Source: Corallium rubrum
Taxonomy: Eukaryota; Cnidaria; Anthozoa; Scleralcyonacea; Coralliidae
Assembly: GCA_964035015.1 (NCBI GenBank)
Contig: OZ036001.1
Location: forward strand, 14,442,422-14,506,421
Direction of reading: 5' to 3'
DNA: 64,000 nt
Shown: in pieces, positions 32,751 to 44,538 of the stretch
Layout of the letters: each line of letters starts with the position of its first letter
How positions within the stretch are numbered: position 1 is the stretch's first letter
Notes under the pieces: model-generated
The model's database searches: none
Seen by the model: the letters and a program-made list of their open reading frames with translations, nothing else
What the model was told of the DNA's origin: nothing
Program-made: the position numbers and the translations under genes

Positions 32751-34085
32751 AATAATATTGTTTTTAACTGCGGTTGTAAAACCAGTAAATATATATATAT
32801 ATATTGAGCGATCAAAATATCGTGCATCATGTTTGATGAAACAGATTTTAGAATATGTTATATTCAAGACTCGGGAGTATAAATGTTTTATTCACTCTAA
32901 GAGAGTTTTGTATCTTGTAAAATATTCATTTGGTTTTTAAAATGTTGATCATCAGAACGTGAAAGCTGTTTTAGTGATCTAGTCGGGCGCAGACACTGAT
33001 CTCTAAGAGAGAGTGGATCGAGCAACTATTGTTCGGCAGCATATCCTCTCTTCTAGAGTCATGATTATCGTTAATTGTGAAATGGCCTAACAATAATGGT
33101 CGATTTTAAAGAACTAATTCCCAATACCCAATCCCATGACCAAGGCCTTCGCTCGACAGCATGTCCTCCTAGCTTAGAATTACCAATAATCAGTAAGTGC
33201 GAAATGCCATTGTGAAATTCATTACTAATTCATGAGTTTTGCAGCCAATCCAATTTCAGAAATTACATCACATGTATACCCCTGTAAACCCCATACAAAC
33301 TAAAACCAACGATGCTAATTAGTTACAACCACCAGTGGATGTATACTCTTCCGATACAACCACTAGTGCTTGTAACTAATTAGCATCTCAATATCCCAAA
33401 GGGATTTTACTATTTATTCATTTCACAAGTTGTTTACAACACTCGCGTCCTTGTTGTATTGACTATACAATCACTCGCCTTCGGCTCGTGATTGTATATT
33501 CAATACAACACGGCCGCTCGTGTTGTAAACATTAGTTATAAAGTAACATGTATACTACGCGAGCCCTGATTGGTCAATTGCCGTGTTTGGATCAGAGTAT
33601 CCAAACACGGAAAATTCCCGCCAAAACGATTTTTTGAAAATGACGGACAGTATATCATATTCACTCGTGATTATTTTATAAAAGAAATGCCAAATGGGTT
33701 TTTCCGTGTTTGGAGACTCTTATCCAAACACTTGGGAAATTGCTCGACTTTCGAAAAGCTAAAAACACTCGCCTACGGCTCGTGTTTTGTTACGCTTTTC
33801 TCCAGTCTCGCAATTTCCCGCGTGTTTGGATCAGAGTATCGTATTTCTTTAAGAATTACCAATAATCGTTAATTTTAAAAACTAATTCCCAACCCCCACA
33901 CCCCAACCCTAACCCTCTAAACCTTACCCTAAACCAAACCTAACCCTAACCCACAACCCCCCGGTGGCCCTAAACCTAAGCACAACCCTCCAGGAAAAAA
34001 GTCTCAGATCCCGATCACACCACCCGTACTAGTTTTAGTCATTTTGGTAATTCAAGGCCGTTTTAGGACATGTTGCGCTCGAAAC
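32751..34085. other. 3' flank of RasGEF gene with hairpins and telomere-like tract
   Basis: No gene. Hairpins lie at 33,311-33,387 (GATGCTAATTAGTTACAA arms), 33,432-33,530 (GTTTACAACACGAG-type arms with CTCGCCTTCGGCTCG centre) and 33,580-33,841 (CCGTGTTTGGATCAGAGTAT arms). 33,893-33,985 is rich in CCCTAACCCTAAACC-type words, like decayed telomere repeats. Confidence 0.6.
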
Positions 34086-34095
34086 GTTAGACCAC

Positions 34096-35943
34096 CAGCC
34101 TGGTTCCCTGGCCTCTCTTTTTAACGTCGAGCGGCAGACCGAAATTGATGATACCGAAAAAGATGGCGGCGGTACATTTAACCATAATGCTCTGCGACCT
34201 CAAATCAGTTCAAATAAGAACTAAACATTGTTTATCATGCTAAGATGGATTAAGTCAGCAAGAACTTCATTCCTACCAAAGTTCATCGCTTTACAACCAT
34301 ATCTTCCAATAAGTCTGCAGGAAACAATATATACTGCACGCAAAGGATTGTGGTTAAATGTACAAGTCGCCATCTTTTTCGGTACGGTCAATTGTGAAAG
34401 GCATGAAATAAAATGTTTTGCTTGGCCCCCAAACTGGCCCCAAATTATACAGGCACGAGACGGCCGTTTGGCACAAAACTAAGGCTGATAACACTCGCGT
34501 CGGTCTGGTCTACTGCCGAAACGTGAAAATATATATATGTTATTTACCGGCTGGGAGGTCCGTATAGAGAAATATTTCCCGAGGTCTCAAAAACTGCCCG
34601 AGGCCGCAGGCCGAGGGTCGTTTTTGAGACCGAGGGAAATATTTCTCTATACGGACCGACCAAAACGGTAAATAACATATTTATTTTTTTTATTAATCGT
34701 ACGATTTATAATTTACATAATTAAGTAAATTAACATAATTAATTGCGTAATCGACGTGACATTCACGTGATATTCAAAAGTCCAAAGTTTATCGTTCGAC
34801 AGTAAACAACTGCCGACATGCAGTCTGACAGGGAAGCTTGGAACGTCTTTTGTGATAAAAAAACAGTCAAAACTTGAAGATCCAGTGCTTTTAAAGTTTA
34901 GTTGATAAAGATTCTTCGTCCTTCTTCGTCGCTTGCTCGTTTTTGGCTGTTCGTTTGGAAAATCGCTTTCAGTACTCGGCTGACTGCATGGAAATTGAAA
35001 GGAGTGGGTCGTTCGAGTTTGAAGACGAAAATGCTTGTAGGAAGCCATTTGAAACTTTTTTCAAAGACATGACACGATACGAGGTTGGCATGTGGAAAAT
35101 ATTTGACTAAAGGGTAAAGACTTGTAGCGGTTTTGTTGTTGGACAACAGAAGAATGACAGTTTAGTATCAAAAGGTTTCAGCTTTTCTGTCCTCTCGTGG
35201 TATGTTTTTTTAATATATACTTCTATATAGTTTCATTTAGTGATTCAAAATACTGTGTTCACAAGTTTATGTATGTTTTGCCTATTGTTTTAAACTGTTT
35301 TCATACGTCGTTGAGCAATAATACTTTAAAACTTTATAAATGTCGCTGGCTGAAATTTTGCTTTTTCACGGCATTCTCGCTTTCTTTTAAAATTCGCTGT
35401 TTTCACACGAAGTTGTCAAAGCGATTTGGATAATAAAACTCATTTGTATCCCCGTAGCTCTCTGTTGAATATATTTTTTTCTGTGGCAAGCGAAATAGTT
35501 ATGAAAATCGATCAATTTTACGGCCTATAAAATACATTAAAAAATTATCTCGAGCGGTCCGTACGGGCTCATACGGACCGCTCGTTAACCAATCAGAAAG
35601 CAGGATTTGGTAGGATACGGACCGAAAAAAAATAAAATAGCATATTTCGATTTGTATAAATGTGTTTCAACACAATCACTTCCTACGCCGAACACTACTT
35701 TATAAAGCCTCGTATGTAACAATCTTTTAACGTAATGTAAAACAAAGAAACCTACTCGTTTGCTGTCTGCTCTCAAGAAGAAGTTTGCTTGAGTGCCCTC
35801 GTTCATAAAGATTAAAGAATCCGAGCTCCAGCAGGATTCATGATAGATAACGATGAACATTTTCCGCTAGTCCTCTCGCTCGATCCCTATCCTGTGACGT
35901 CACCGAAATAAGTTCGAGAGAAAAGAGGACTAGGAACTAGTCT
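34096..35943. mobile_element. Mutator-like element with 10-bp target duplication (1.85 kb)
   Basis: The left end CAGCCTGGTTCCCTGGCCTCTC and the complement of the right end (AGACTAGTTCCTAGTCCTCT) are imperfect inverted repeats. The direct repeat GTTAGACCAC lies at 34,086-34,095 and 35,944-35,953. No transposase; inner hairpins at 34,546-34,682 (GTTATTTACCG arms) and 35,549-35,583 (CGAGCGGTCCGTA arms). It split a copy of the sequence around 31,350-31,400 (CGAAACGTTAGAC / CTACGTT.TCTGT). Confidence 0.75.
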
Positions 35944-36884
35944 GTTAGACCACTACGTTATCTGTACTTGTTTCGGCAGTATGTCCAACCTTTAAAGGGA
36001 CTCGTCCCGTCCTTTCGCGTCTTTTCAAAAATATGTCTACGAATTGAATTTGTTTTTTCCAAATTTGTCATCAAGATTCAGTGAGTCAAAATTTTATCAA
36101 TCTTCTGGGCTGAGGTATCCCACCCTTGGTTGGCCGCTCTGGATATATTTTCCCGACACACGTAGCTTTTTTAAAGCTTTTCGCACAGATTTATTTACAC
36201 GACCAACAAGAACATATTCATAATACCATTCCTTCGTAAATTGTGTAAAGCTCTGAGCAAAAGTAAGCAAAATATTAACTTTAATTCAAGTAAACTATTT
36301 CGGGCAGTCGCTTCAGACCGCTGAACACGTTAGCGTTGAGCTTTTGTTTACAATTTTAAAATTCCCTTTTACTCCCTTACGCTCTAAACTGACTTTCACG
36401 CTTATTTGTTTGCATAGGCAGCAAGAACATAGTCAAAACAGTATTCTTCGAAATATTAGCCTACGACTAAACAAATTAAATGTACATAACAACAGTAGCC
36501 CAATACGGCTTTATAAGCACGACAATGGTGTAATTTCGTTGGTCCATCTATCTTTTTCTACGCTATTCTGCTTTCGGAATTCTACGGTATTTAATAAATT
36601 GCTAATAAATTGTTGATACCCTCGTGATAGGCAAATCTTCAAAACCTTTTGATTATTCGGCTTGGTTTGCAAAGGCTTTAATATTTTTTTGTCCATTTTG
36701 CACTAATTCAATCAAACCGTATTGAAAGACCCTAAACTATAAGTGAAAATGGATAGACTAGAAAGTTTACGAGCTTTTTCCTGTGTTTTATATAAAGAGA
36801 CAGGTCTTTATAGTATTTTTAATAAAATTTTAATTTTACTTCATTGAATCTTTAATCAAATTCACTGACTAAGTAATACAATAG

Positions 36885-37015
36885 AGACAATCAAGATTTG
36901 GTCTGGAAAAGCCAACTTTAAAGCGCCTATAATGACGAGCTGTGCTTTTATGCTGAGACGGTCTTTACAGCGCACAATCTTTTTGTTTTTTTGCTTATTA
37001 ATATTTTAATAACAT
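36885..37015. mobile_element. Fold-back family C, truncated copy
   Basis: TTTGGTCTGGAAA..CTTTAAAGCGCCTATAATGA..GAGCTGTG matches 43,563-43,620. Only one arm is present. Confidence 0.6.
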
Positions 37016-37066
37016 ACATGACAAAATTACTGCATCCTGATTGGTCGAGAGGAGTGCAATTTCAAT

Positions 37067-37140
37067 GTAATACAGTGCAGAAAAGGTGTAATACAGTGCA
37101 GAAAAGGTGTAATACAGTGCAGAAAAATGAAATACAGTGC
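37067..37140. repeat. 21-bp tandem repeat, 3.5 copies
   Basis: The unit GTAATACAGTGCAGAAAAGGT occurs three times with a fourth degenerate copy. Variants (CAGTGCAG..AAATACA) recur at 37,725-37,770. Confidence 0.85.
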
Positions 37141-37516
37141 AAATTTCAATGAGTATTAAGCATTCTGATTGGCTAATAAACAACCGGAAATTACCGGAAA
37201 GCCAACAAAATGCCTATGCGGATTTTGAAGGATGGTTTTTCCTTCACGAGAAAATCCAATATGGCGACCAAAATATAAAGTTGTCGAAGAACATTTCGAT
37301 GAAATACAGAGTGAATTTTGCTTTAATATATATTGTCATAAAAGTCCCTGCAAGAAGACTGAAGAGGTTAGATGCTATGAGTAAAATGTTTGACGTATTT
37401 AGTGAACAAAATGAAGCAGTTTTCAACCAAGCTTCGAGAAGTGGAGCAATGAGTGGTATGTAACTTCGTAGCTGGAAGAACATTTTCCAACATTTTGATG
37501 TATATTATTAATAAGT

Positions 37517-37677
37517 AATAGCATGGTTTCGAGTGCAATTGTGAAAAAAACACGCACTCGTGAGTTTTTCAAAGACCTTAAATAGCACTCGTCCTTCGGA
37601 CTCGTGCAATTTTGAGTCTTTGAAAAACTCACTCCTGCATGTTTTTTCCAAATTGCACTCGAAATCGTGCTATTATC
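37517..37677. repeat. 160-bp hairpin
   Basis: TAGCATGGTTTCGAGTGCAA..GAGTTTTTCAAAGAC folds onto GTCTTTGAAAAACTC..TTGCACTCGAAATCGTGCTA. The centre contains CTCGTCCTTCGGACTCG. Another transposon-like palindrome. Confidence 0.8.
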
Positions 37678-38099
37678 TATATTAATAATATACATTAAAA
37701 TATTTCTTAATTTTGATTGGCTATGAGCAGTGCAGTTTTAAAGAAATTCAGTGCAGAAAAAAGGAAATACAATGCAAATTTTTGAAGGCAATGAACCAAT
37801 CAAAAACAATAAAAACTGAAATCACGAGCCAATCAACGTTCTACAACGGATTTTGACGGATGGCATTTTCCAACCTCGTGCCCAGGCTCTTTCTGCAACA
37901 TAAACTAATATGGCGGCCAGGATTTGAAATCGAGAACAACATTCGCTAAAATCTGAAGCTAATTATTCTTTACTGTTGTCAAGTAAAGTACCTGCTAACC
38001 TGCTAGAAAACCAGAAGATTCTTAGTGCTTTTTGTAAACTTTCTCGAGTAGCGGTAGAAGAAGCAAAACGAGGAGTGGACACTGCCGAAAGGGAACTGT

Positions 38100-38620
38100 A
38101 ATAATGTAAGAATACCTACCAAGTCTCACGCCTTGGGCGTGTGAAACACGCCTCAGCATTAATTCTCACGCTCACACGCGGGACATAAGTGATCTCACGC
38201 CTCAGTTTTGTTTGTAGAGCTCCGTGCTGGTATTTAATACTTAACGCTTGAAATCCTGCTAAACGCGAATTAAATCTTATTCGTAATCCCCAAATGTGTA
38301 CAATCTCTTGGGAAAATTAAAATTTAAATGTGACCGCAGGTTTCCCGAGTCAATGAGTTATGAGTCGCGCGTATGTCTCGCAGAGGCTTGCTGCAGTCTG
38401 GGGACAAGACTTTCATGCACGCGGTGGCCATAAAGAACGGGGGCTCAGCTCTGAATAAGATTTACACAAAAAGTATGGCTGACATGGACTCGGAGGAATG
38501 CGCTATTGAAATCATGTTTTTTAAAATTCTTCACAAATGTGCTGTCAGAATACGGGAAGTGCCGTTTCAGAGATCCAAATTTCATGCAGTATATGACAAA
38601 ATGCGCTATTAAAAATGCAA
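38100..38620. other. Non-coding, repeated TCTCACGC words
   Basis: Contains TCTCACGCCTTGGGCGTGTGA and two further CTCACGC copies. An 80-codon plus-strand open frame at 38,373 has no recognisable domain and is not called. Confidence 0.4.
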
Positions 38621-39102
38621 ATTAGACGAAAGGTACTTACCTTGAAGTGTAATTGTAGTTCTCTGAAGATAAGCGGAGCATTATGGGATAATTATGCATA
38701 CTTCCAGTCATCTCAGAGGTCAGCGTTCACTCTTCAAAGCCATTCAAATGCAAATCAGTTACATATAAAACCCCAGGGACGTCCGGTATAGATCAGTTCT
38801 TCCTGGAGTGAGGTGGCAAAAAATTTGGCGAAGGTCCGAAAACAACAGTGGTGGGTTGAAAAAACAATCAACATGTGCCCTGATCAAGTAAATCTACAAT
38901 GGGTGGGAGCATTATCCCATAATGCTCCGCTTATCTTCAGAGAACTACAATTACACTTCAAGGTAAGTACCTTTCGTCTAATTTTCATTTCTCTTCCGAT
39001 AATCTCCGCATTATGGGATAATTATGCAAATTTAAAGAACCAAGCCAAATAAAGAAGGTCATATACACAATAAGTCAATAATAAGATATCTTTATTGACA
39101 TT

Positions 39103-41930
39103 CTAACTCTCAGAATCTCTGAGGTAAAACCTACGGAATGTCCTTTCATTAGACCAGTCGGCCATACACAAGATCTCATTTACAGGGATTCCGTTTTTAT
39201 AAGCGTCGGATACCGAAGCACCACGCACACTATTTGCTTTAAATATGGAGACATCAATACCTGCGTTAGATAAAACACACTTAATCCACCTAGCAATAGT
39301 AGATGAACACACAGGTTTGTGCGGTTTACAATAGGATAGAAATAATTTAGAGACAAACCCGCTATCTTGCTGCCTTAAAGCTGTGGTACGAGATATATAT
39401 GCCTGGACATGCGATTTAGGGCACACCGATGGCTCAGACGTTAACATCGGAAACACTACTTCAAGTGATCGGCCCGGCCGAGAAGTCTTTAATAGTTCAG
39501 CTATTTTAAAGTTCAACGACTGTGGATATTCACGCATGAAAGTCAAATCTAAAGCACACAAAGTCTGCTCCCGCTGAGCAGATGCTAAGGCACACAACAT
39601 TACTGTCTTCAAGGTCAACATCTTTAAGGAGAGTTGTTCTGGAGGAAATTGGGTCTCCAAGTAGGAGGTAACAATACGTATATCCCAGGTAGATGAATAT
39701 CGCGGAACGGGCGGTCGCAAACGATAGATTCCCTTGAGCAATCTAGTGATAAGTGGATGAGAACCAACAGTGACATGATCACTTGGACATAAAGTGGAAG
39801 AAAGGGCTGACCGATACGTATTGATAGTACTATAACTCTTACCATCAGAGAAACAGTCTGCAAGAAAATTTGCTATTTGGTCGATAGACGCCTGAAAAAT
39901 ATTGATGTTCCATTTACGACACCAGCTACACCATTTCGTCCAAGGCGGCACTGTACTGTTTTTCGGTTCCAGGGGACCAAGATGCGCACATAAGCTGGAT
40001 TGCGTTTGTAGAAAGGCCGCGGTTTCGGAGGGATCTCCGGACACCATCCAGGCGGCTAACGTCAGCTTGTCTGCTAAGGGATGACGTTCCAGACTGTGGG
40101 GCAAAGTCAGCAGATTGTTCCTCGGCAAGAGAATTGGCCGACGGACTAACAATTGTAACAGCATAGGAAACCATCCTTGGGTTGACCACACTGGGGCAAT
40201 CAAGAGAACTGTGGCTCTGTCGTTGTAAAGCTTTGCTAACACACGAGAAAGTAGACTAAAAGGTGGAAAAGCATAGCATTTAAGATTGAACCACGATATT
40301 TTAAAAGCATCAACAGCCATAGCTCCTGGCTGAGGGTGCCAGGAAACAAACTGTGCCGCTTTGGCATTGAGGCGCGAAGCAAATAAATCAACTTCGGGAA
40401 TAAAAAACAAACGAGTAAGCTGTTGATAAACACTGTCATTTAAAGACCATTCAAGATTGCCCGAAGTATTTCGTGACAAGAAATCGGCCGAAACATTAGT
40501 ACGACCAGGTATATGTTGTGCTGAAACATGAATATCTCTGTCAATGCACCATTGCCAAATACTTTTAGTAAGGGAATTTAGATAGGGGGATTTCATACCT
40601 CCCATAGCATTAATGTAGGCTACGGCCGTAGTGTTATCGAGAGCAACTCGCACATGAATTGAACGTTTGCTCGAAACAAATGACTGCAGAGCAAGAAAAA
40701 CAGCTAATAATTCCAAATAATTTATGTGATACGTTGATTCAGTGACAGTCCAACGCCCACTGGCCGAGTGATCTTCATAAACGGCACCCCAGCCGGTCAA
40801 ACTAGCATCAGATTCAATATATAAGTTGACAGCGGGAATCGCGAAAGAAGTCCCGTTAACAGCAGAAATATTATTAATTATCCAGTGTAGGTCCTCAAGA
40901 GCTTCTTGGCTAAGGACAATTACGTTATCGTAATCGGATTCACTGTTAAGAGCCTCAGTTTTAGATTGCTCTAGGGACCGGTAGTACAAACGAAGAAATT
41001 TAACAGCCGGAAAAGCCGAAACTAAAAGACCAGTGACGTGAGCTACCATGCGAACAGTCGGCTTTGTAGACGAAACTAATTGCTGACATGCAAGAATAAC
41101 TTTTGAAATTTTGTCCTCAGGGAGAAACAGCTTCATTGACACCGAATTAATAAGAAAACCAAGGTAAATAATATTCGAAACTGGTGTGAGGTTTGACTTT
41201 TTAAAATTGATAGTGAAGCCTAGACTTCTAAGCAGAGCTAACGCCTCAGCAAGATGATCGCTACACTGTTGTGCAGAACTAGCAATAACGAGGATGTCAT
41301 CAGTAAACACGACTAAACGTATCCCACGGAATCGCAAAGTTGCGATCACTGGCTTCAAAACTTTTGTAAAAACTCGTGGTGCAAGGCTGTAGCCAAAAGG
41401 CAAACACGTAAATTCGTATCGTTGCCCTTTCCAAAGAAATCTAAGATATTTCCGGTGAGGCTGAAAAATAGGAATGGAAAAATAGGCATCTTTAAGATCT
41501 AAAGAAGCCATAAAATCCCCCGGTTTTATAAAACTGCATGCAAGATTAATACTCTCCATCTTAAAATGAATCTCCTGTACAAAGCTATTCAAGGGTTTTA
41601 AATTAATTACTGGCCTAAAATCACCAGTTTTGTTTGGAACCAAAAATATGTTCGAAATGAATTCGTCTGAGCAAGAAGCCGCAGGTATCACTGCTCGCTT
41701 GTGAAGCAGGTTTTGAACCTCGGCATCAATAGTTTCAAAATCGTGCCGTGAAAAATTTGGTGAACGGGGCAGAGTAGGTTGAACAGGAACGGATTCAAAT
41801 TCAAGATGATAGCCAGAAATAGTCTCGAGGACCCAAGGGTCACTCGTAATCTGACGCCAAATGTCTAGTTTCTTTGCTAGACTACCAGCGACGAAAAAAT
41901 CCTGATTATGAGGACTTACCTGATCTAGGT
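39103..41930 (-). CDS. DIRS polyprotein: RT, RNase H, tyrosine recombinase
   Basis: One uninterrupted frame of over 900 codons on the minus strand; the first standard-length start is a GTG at 41,691, but conserved sequence (GSLAKKLDIWRQITSDPWVL) begins near 41,930, overlapping the gag end. RT: DFRPVINLKPLN, MASLDLKDAYFSIPI, CLPFGYSLAPRVFTK and the catalytic FTDDILV. RNase H: YIESDASLTGWGAV, NYLELLAVFLAL and VALDNTTAVAYIN supply Asp, Glu and Asp. Recombinase: conserved Arg in ALASAQREQTLCAL; FKANSVRGASVSD sits where DIRS proteins have H-x-x-R, so the His appears to be Asn; the nucleophile candidate is the Tyr in FRRFYLR. The intact frame suggests recent activity, though the His change may matter. 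Confidence 0.88.
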
Positions 41931-41949
41931 TCTGTCCTGTTGGTTCCGC

Positions 41950-42486
41950 TGAGACTATGCTCTCGCAGGACTGGGTGATGTGCTCGACAAGTTTTTGCGG
42001 TCGAAATAGTTTGGCTTTCGACCGCGATACCCTAAAAAAGGCGGTTTACGTCCACTCGATTGATTGCGATATGCGGTCTTGCTTTGGTACTCTGTACTTC
42101 CCCTGCTTGAATTGGCACGCACGGTTTTCTTGGATATTTTGTTTACCTCAGCGATGTCCTTGATATGCTTGGGCAACTCGTCACCAAAGAGGTAAGTGGT
42201 TATGGGGGTGGATTTGCTGCAAACGGACCGATAATTCGTGGCGATATCTGGACGTAGGAACTCACGGCGCTTTAAAGAGGTTAAATACGAAGCGTGACCC
42301 AAAAAAGTAACAGCATCAGCCAGCAAAGGCAAAACGGCTGTTTGGTCGAACTGCCCCTTCAGAGCTAGCTCAAAAACTTGAACAACAGGTTGTGCCGCCT
42401 TGATTACCTGGCGTTGAATATGCTGTAAACCAAGATCCTTAGTCTTGGAATTACGTGGTAAATCGTGCCACAGCTTGGGAGGGGGT
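41950..42486 (-). CDS. DIRS gag-like ORF1, 5'-truncated
   Basis: Minus-strand frame with PKLWHDLPRNSKTKDLGLQ, then LADAVTFLGHASYLTSLKRR and TPITTYLFGDELPKHIKDIA, ending in a basic tail (RGRKPNYFDRKNLS). FGDxLPKxIKD followed by a basic tail is typical of the first ORF of animal DIRS elements. The frame is lost upstream of 42,486, where the element is cut. Confidence 0.7.
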
Positions 42487-42820
42487 GTGTGCCAAATCTA
42501 ATCCGGCCACCCCAGCCTGAAACTTGCCACCACGCCACTGCTGCGGTGTAGACCATTTTAAGAGGTATATATAGAATACGTATTTTCACCCTTTGATGTC
42601 AATTTCTTTTGAATTTTTTCAATTTTGTTTATCGTCTTAGCTGTTGTATATTTTCAATAGTATTCAAAAGGCTGAAAATAACGTCAATGGAGGAAAGGGT
42701 CTTATTAAAAGGGTCTATATCAAATTCTCGAAGTGATTCTTTGATCTTTCATATATGCTGTAAAGCTGGTAAAGGAAATTAATGATTGAAAAAAACCGTT
42801 GGGGTTACCGTACACAAGGT

Positions 42821-43238
42821 CAGTGATGGATCCAGCTTGATCTGGTAGGGGAGTGCTGAGTGAGTGAGTGAGCGAAGTGAGATCAGGCCTGCGGCGTGAC
42901 CGAGGCAGGGTGGAGCGCCGCTGAGGCAGCTATGGCAGGGTCTGGGGACACAGCCTCCGGCACGGTCCAGGGGTTGAACTGGTGGTGGGGTAGGGGGGGG
43001 TGAAGTCCATCAGAATTTTTTCATACCTATTAATACCTATGAATCATATGATAGCTAATATATGAATCATATATCTATGAATCATATGGTAGCAGATAGC
43101 TATGATACCTAATACCTAGGTCCTATGAAGTTTACATGGACATTGAATGAATGCGTCCTTTAATGTACTTGGATTTGACAAAAATTGGCACCCCCTTGGC
43201 CAAGGCCAGGGGTGCACCCCCCTGCAAATCCATCACTG
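42821..43238. mobile_element. hAT-type non-autonomous element with 8-bp target duplication
   Basis: CAGTGATGGAT at the left and ATCCATCACTG at the right. CACAAGGT flanks both sides (42,813-42,820 and 43,239-43,246), a perfect 8-bp duplication. Contains TGAATCATATG-type short repeats (43,040-43,110). No coding sequence. Confidence 0.88.
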
Positions 43239-43249
43239 CACAAGGTTAA

Positions 43250-43440
43250 ACAATGGTTAAATGTATATATAATGAGGTGGTAATGCCAAGAGAGAATTGG
43301 GTATATTATAAATGATATTGGGCATTTCACTCGATTACACAGCATGTTCTAAGGATTTAGGGTGAAGGAAACTGATTCGAGTGTAGAATATATACATTTT
43401 AGAATATATAGAATATATACATTTATCTTTTTCGAAAACC
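43250..43440 (-). repeat. Copy of the 17,880-18,305 repeat family
   Basis: The complement carries AATCGAGTGAAATGCCCAATA and GGTAATG.. as at 18,035-18,095. The tRNA-like block is absent here. Confidence 0.55.
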
Positions 43441-43546
43441 AAGAATTAAGTTAGTATCTTCTTGTCAAAGTTATTATAGCTGATTAAGCCTCCTTAGTGA
43501 CATTTTTTTTGTGTTTTCGTCACTAACACTTGGATACACCTTGAAT

Positions 43547-43852
43547 CATAGTCAATCGAGGTATATGGTCTGGAAACTCGTCAAATTTCAAAGCGCCTAT
43601 AATGAGCTGTGATTTTATGTCGAACCGTACCTTACACCGTGCACATCCTTTGTTTTAGGTTTATTAATATTTAAATAGCACGGTTGAGTGATTGAACTGA
43701 AACGTTGCTATTGGACAATTCGTTCATTATACTAAAATACAATGTGTTCAGTGACCGTGGACCGTGCACAAAAATGCATAAAGGCGAACAAAAACATAGA
43801 CCAAAGACTTTAGCTGAGTTTCCAGACCATATCTCGATTGACTATGCTTGAA
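43547..43852. mobile_element. Fold-back family C, copy 2
   Basis: Termini ATAGTCAATCGAGGTATATG / CATATCTCGATTGACTAT. The interior matches 27,535-27,842. Inner arms CACCGTGCACA / CCGTGGACCGTGCAC are also inverted. Confidence 0.8.
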
Positions 43853-43854
43853 TT

Positions 43855-44515
43855 AGTATTGCAGAATTATGCACAGAAAAGGTGCGCAATGCAAAACTGA
43901 GGAATTAATACAGGTGGCCGCTAGAGGATGACTAAAGATACTCACTGGGTCGGTGTGATCAGCTGTTAATTTTACAACAACACTTTATTAGACAATCGTA
44001 TCAGTGCTCTTTCAGATGATCTATATACTTTAAACAAAGTTGCTAACTTTTAACTATAATGATATTAAACGTATATAACGTTGTCTTAAGATCCTCTATA
44101 CTCTACTACAATGTACAGTATTTCTATCACTTACAGTTTAAAATGAAATACTTCTCACTGTCATTTTAGAATTCTTTCGTTCAAAGAGCAATGAAAATGA
44201 AAATTGTGCTAGTAGTGATGATGGCTGGGTAGCGTCCGGCGTCTCATGCAATAAAATACTGCGTCAATGACATATTGCTTTGGGTTCCGTTCATGTTTGG
44301 CCACTTAATCAATACAAGTAAAAGTAACTATTTACCGGGCTAATCTTATGTCATGAAAAAATCTTTCTCTGACTACAAAAAATAATTGCCCTGTGTGCTA
44401 TACTTACAGAAAGACAAACCCAATTTCTCAAATAGTCCTGTAATAAGATTTTCGTGACATAAAATAGCCTGGTAATCGGGCTAGCCCGCCTCCTACACGC
44501 GTAAAAACGCACAAC
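43855..44515. other. Non-coding, no gene recognised
   Basis: AT-rich sequence between family C copy 2 and the minisatellite; nothing recognisable beyond short AT tracts. Confidence 0.4.
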
Positions 44516-44538
44516 TTGTTCACGGTTGTCAACAGGCG

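Larger units (their letters stand above)
38625..42486 (-). mobile_element. DIRS-type tyrosine-recombinase retrotransposon, 5'-truncated
   Basis: Minus-strand order: gag-like ORF, then RT, RNase H and tyrosine recombinase in one ORF, then a 3' end with complementary repeats. At the 3' side, AAGGTACTTACCTTGAAGTG..GCATTATGGGATAATTATGC (38,632-38,700) is repeated inverted at 38,929-38,976. CGCATTATGGGATAATTATGC recurs directly at 39,007-39,028. This is the inverted/internal complementary arrangement of DIRS elements, which integrate with a tyrosine recombinase instead of an integrase. The 5' end is cut at about 42,486 by sequence resembling a hAT end (complement CAGTGGCGTGG at 42,541). Confidence 0.85.

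Noticed and set aside
37137..37463. 108-codon open frame
   Set aside because: Within a repeat-rich stretch, no homology recognised, and part overlaps dispersed tandem repeats.
38373..38612. 80-codon open frame left of the DIRS element
   Set aside because: No domain, no splice or start support, and it abuts a DIRS terminus.
44428..44530. Signal-peptide-bearing end for the minisatellite frame
   Set aside because: The flanking sequence gives no hydrophobic leader or splice site.
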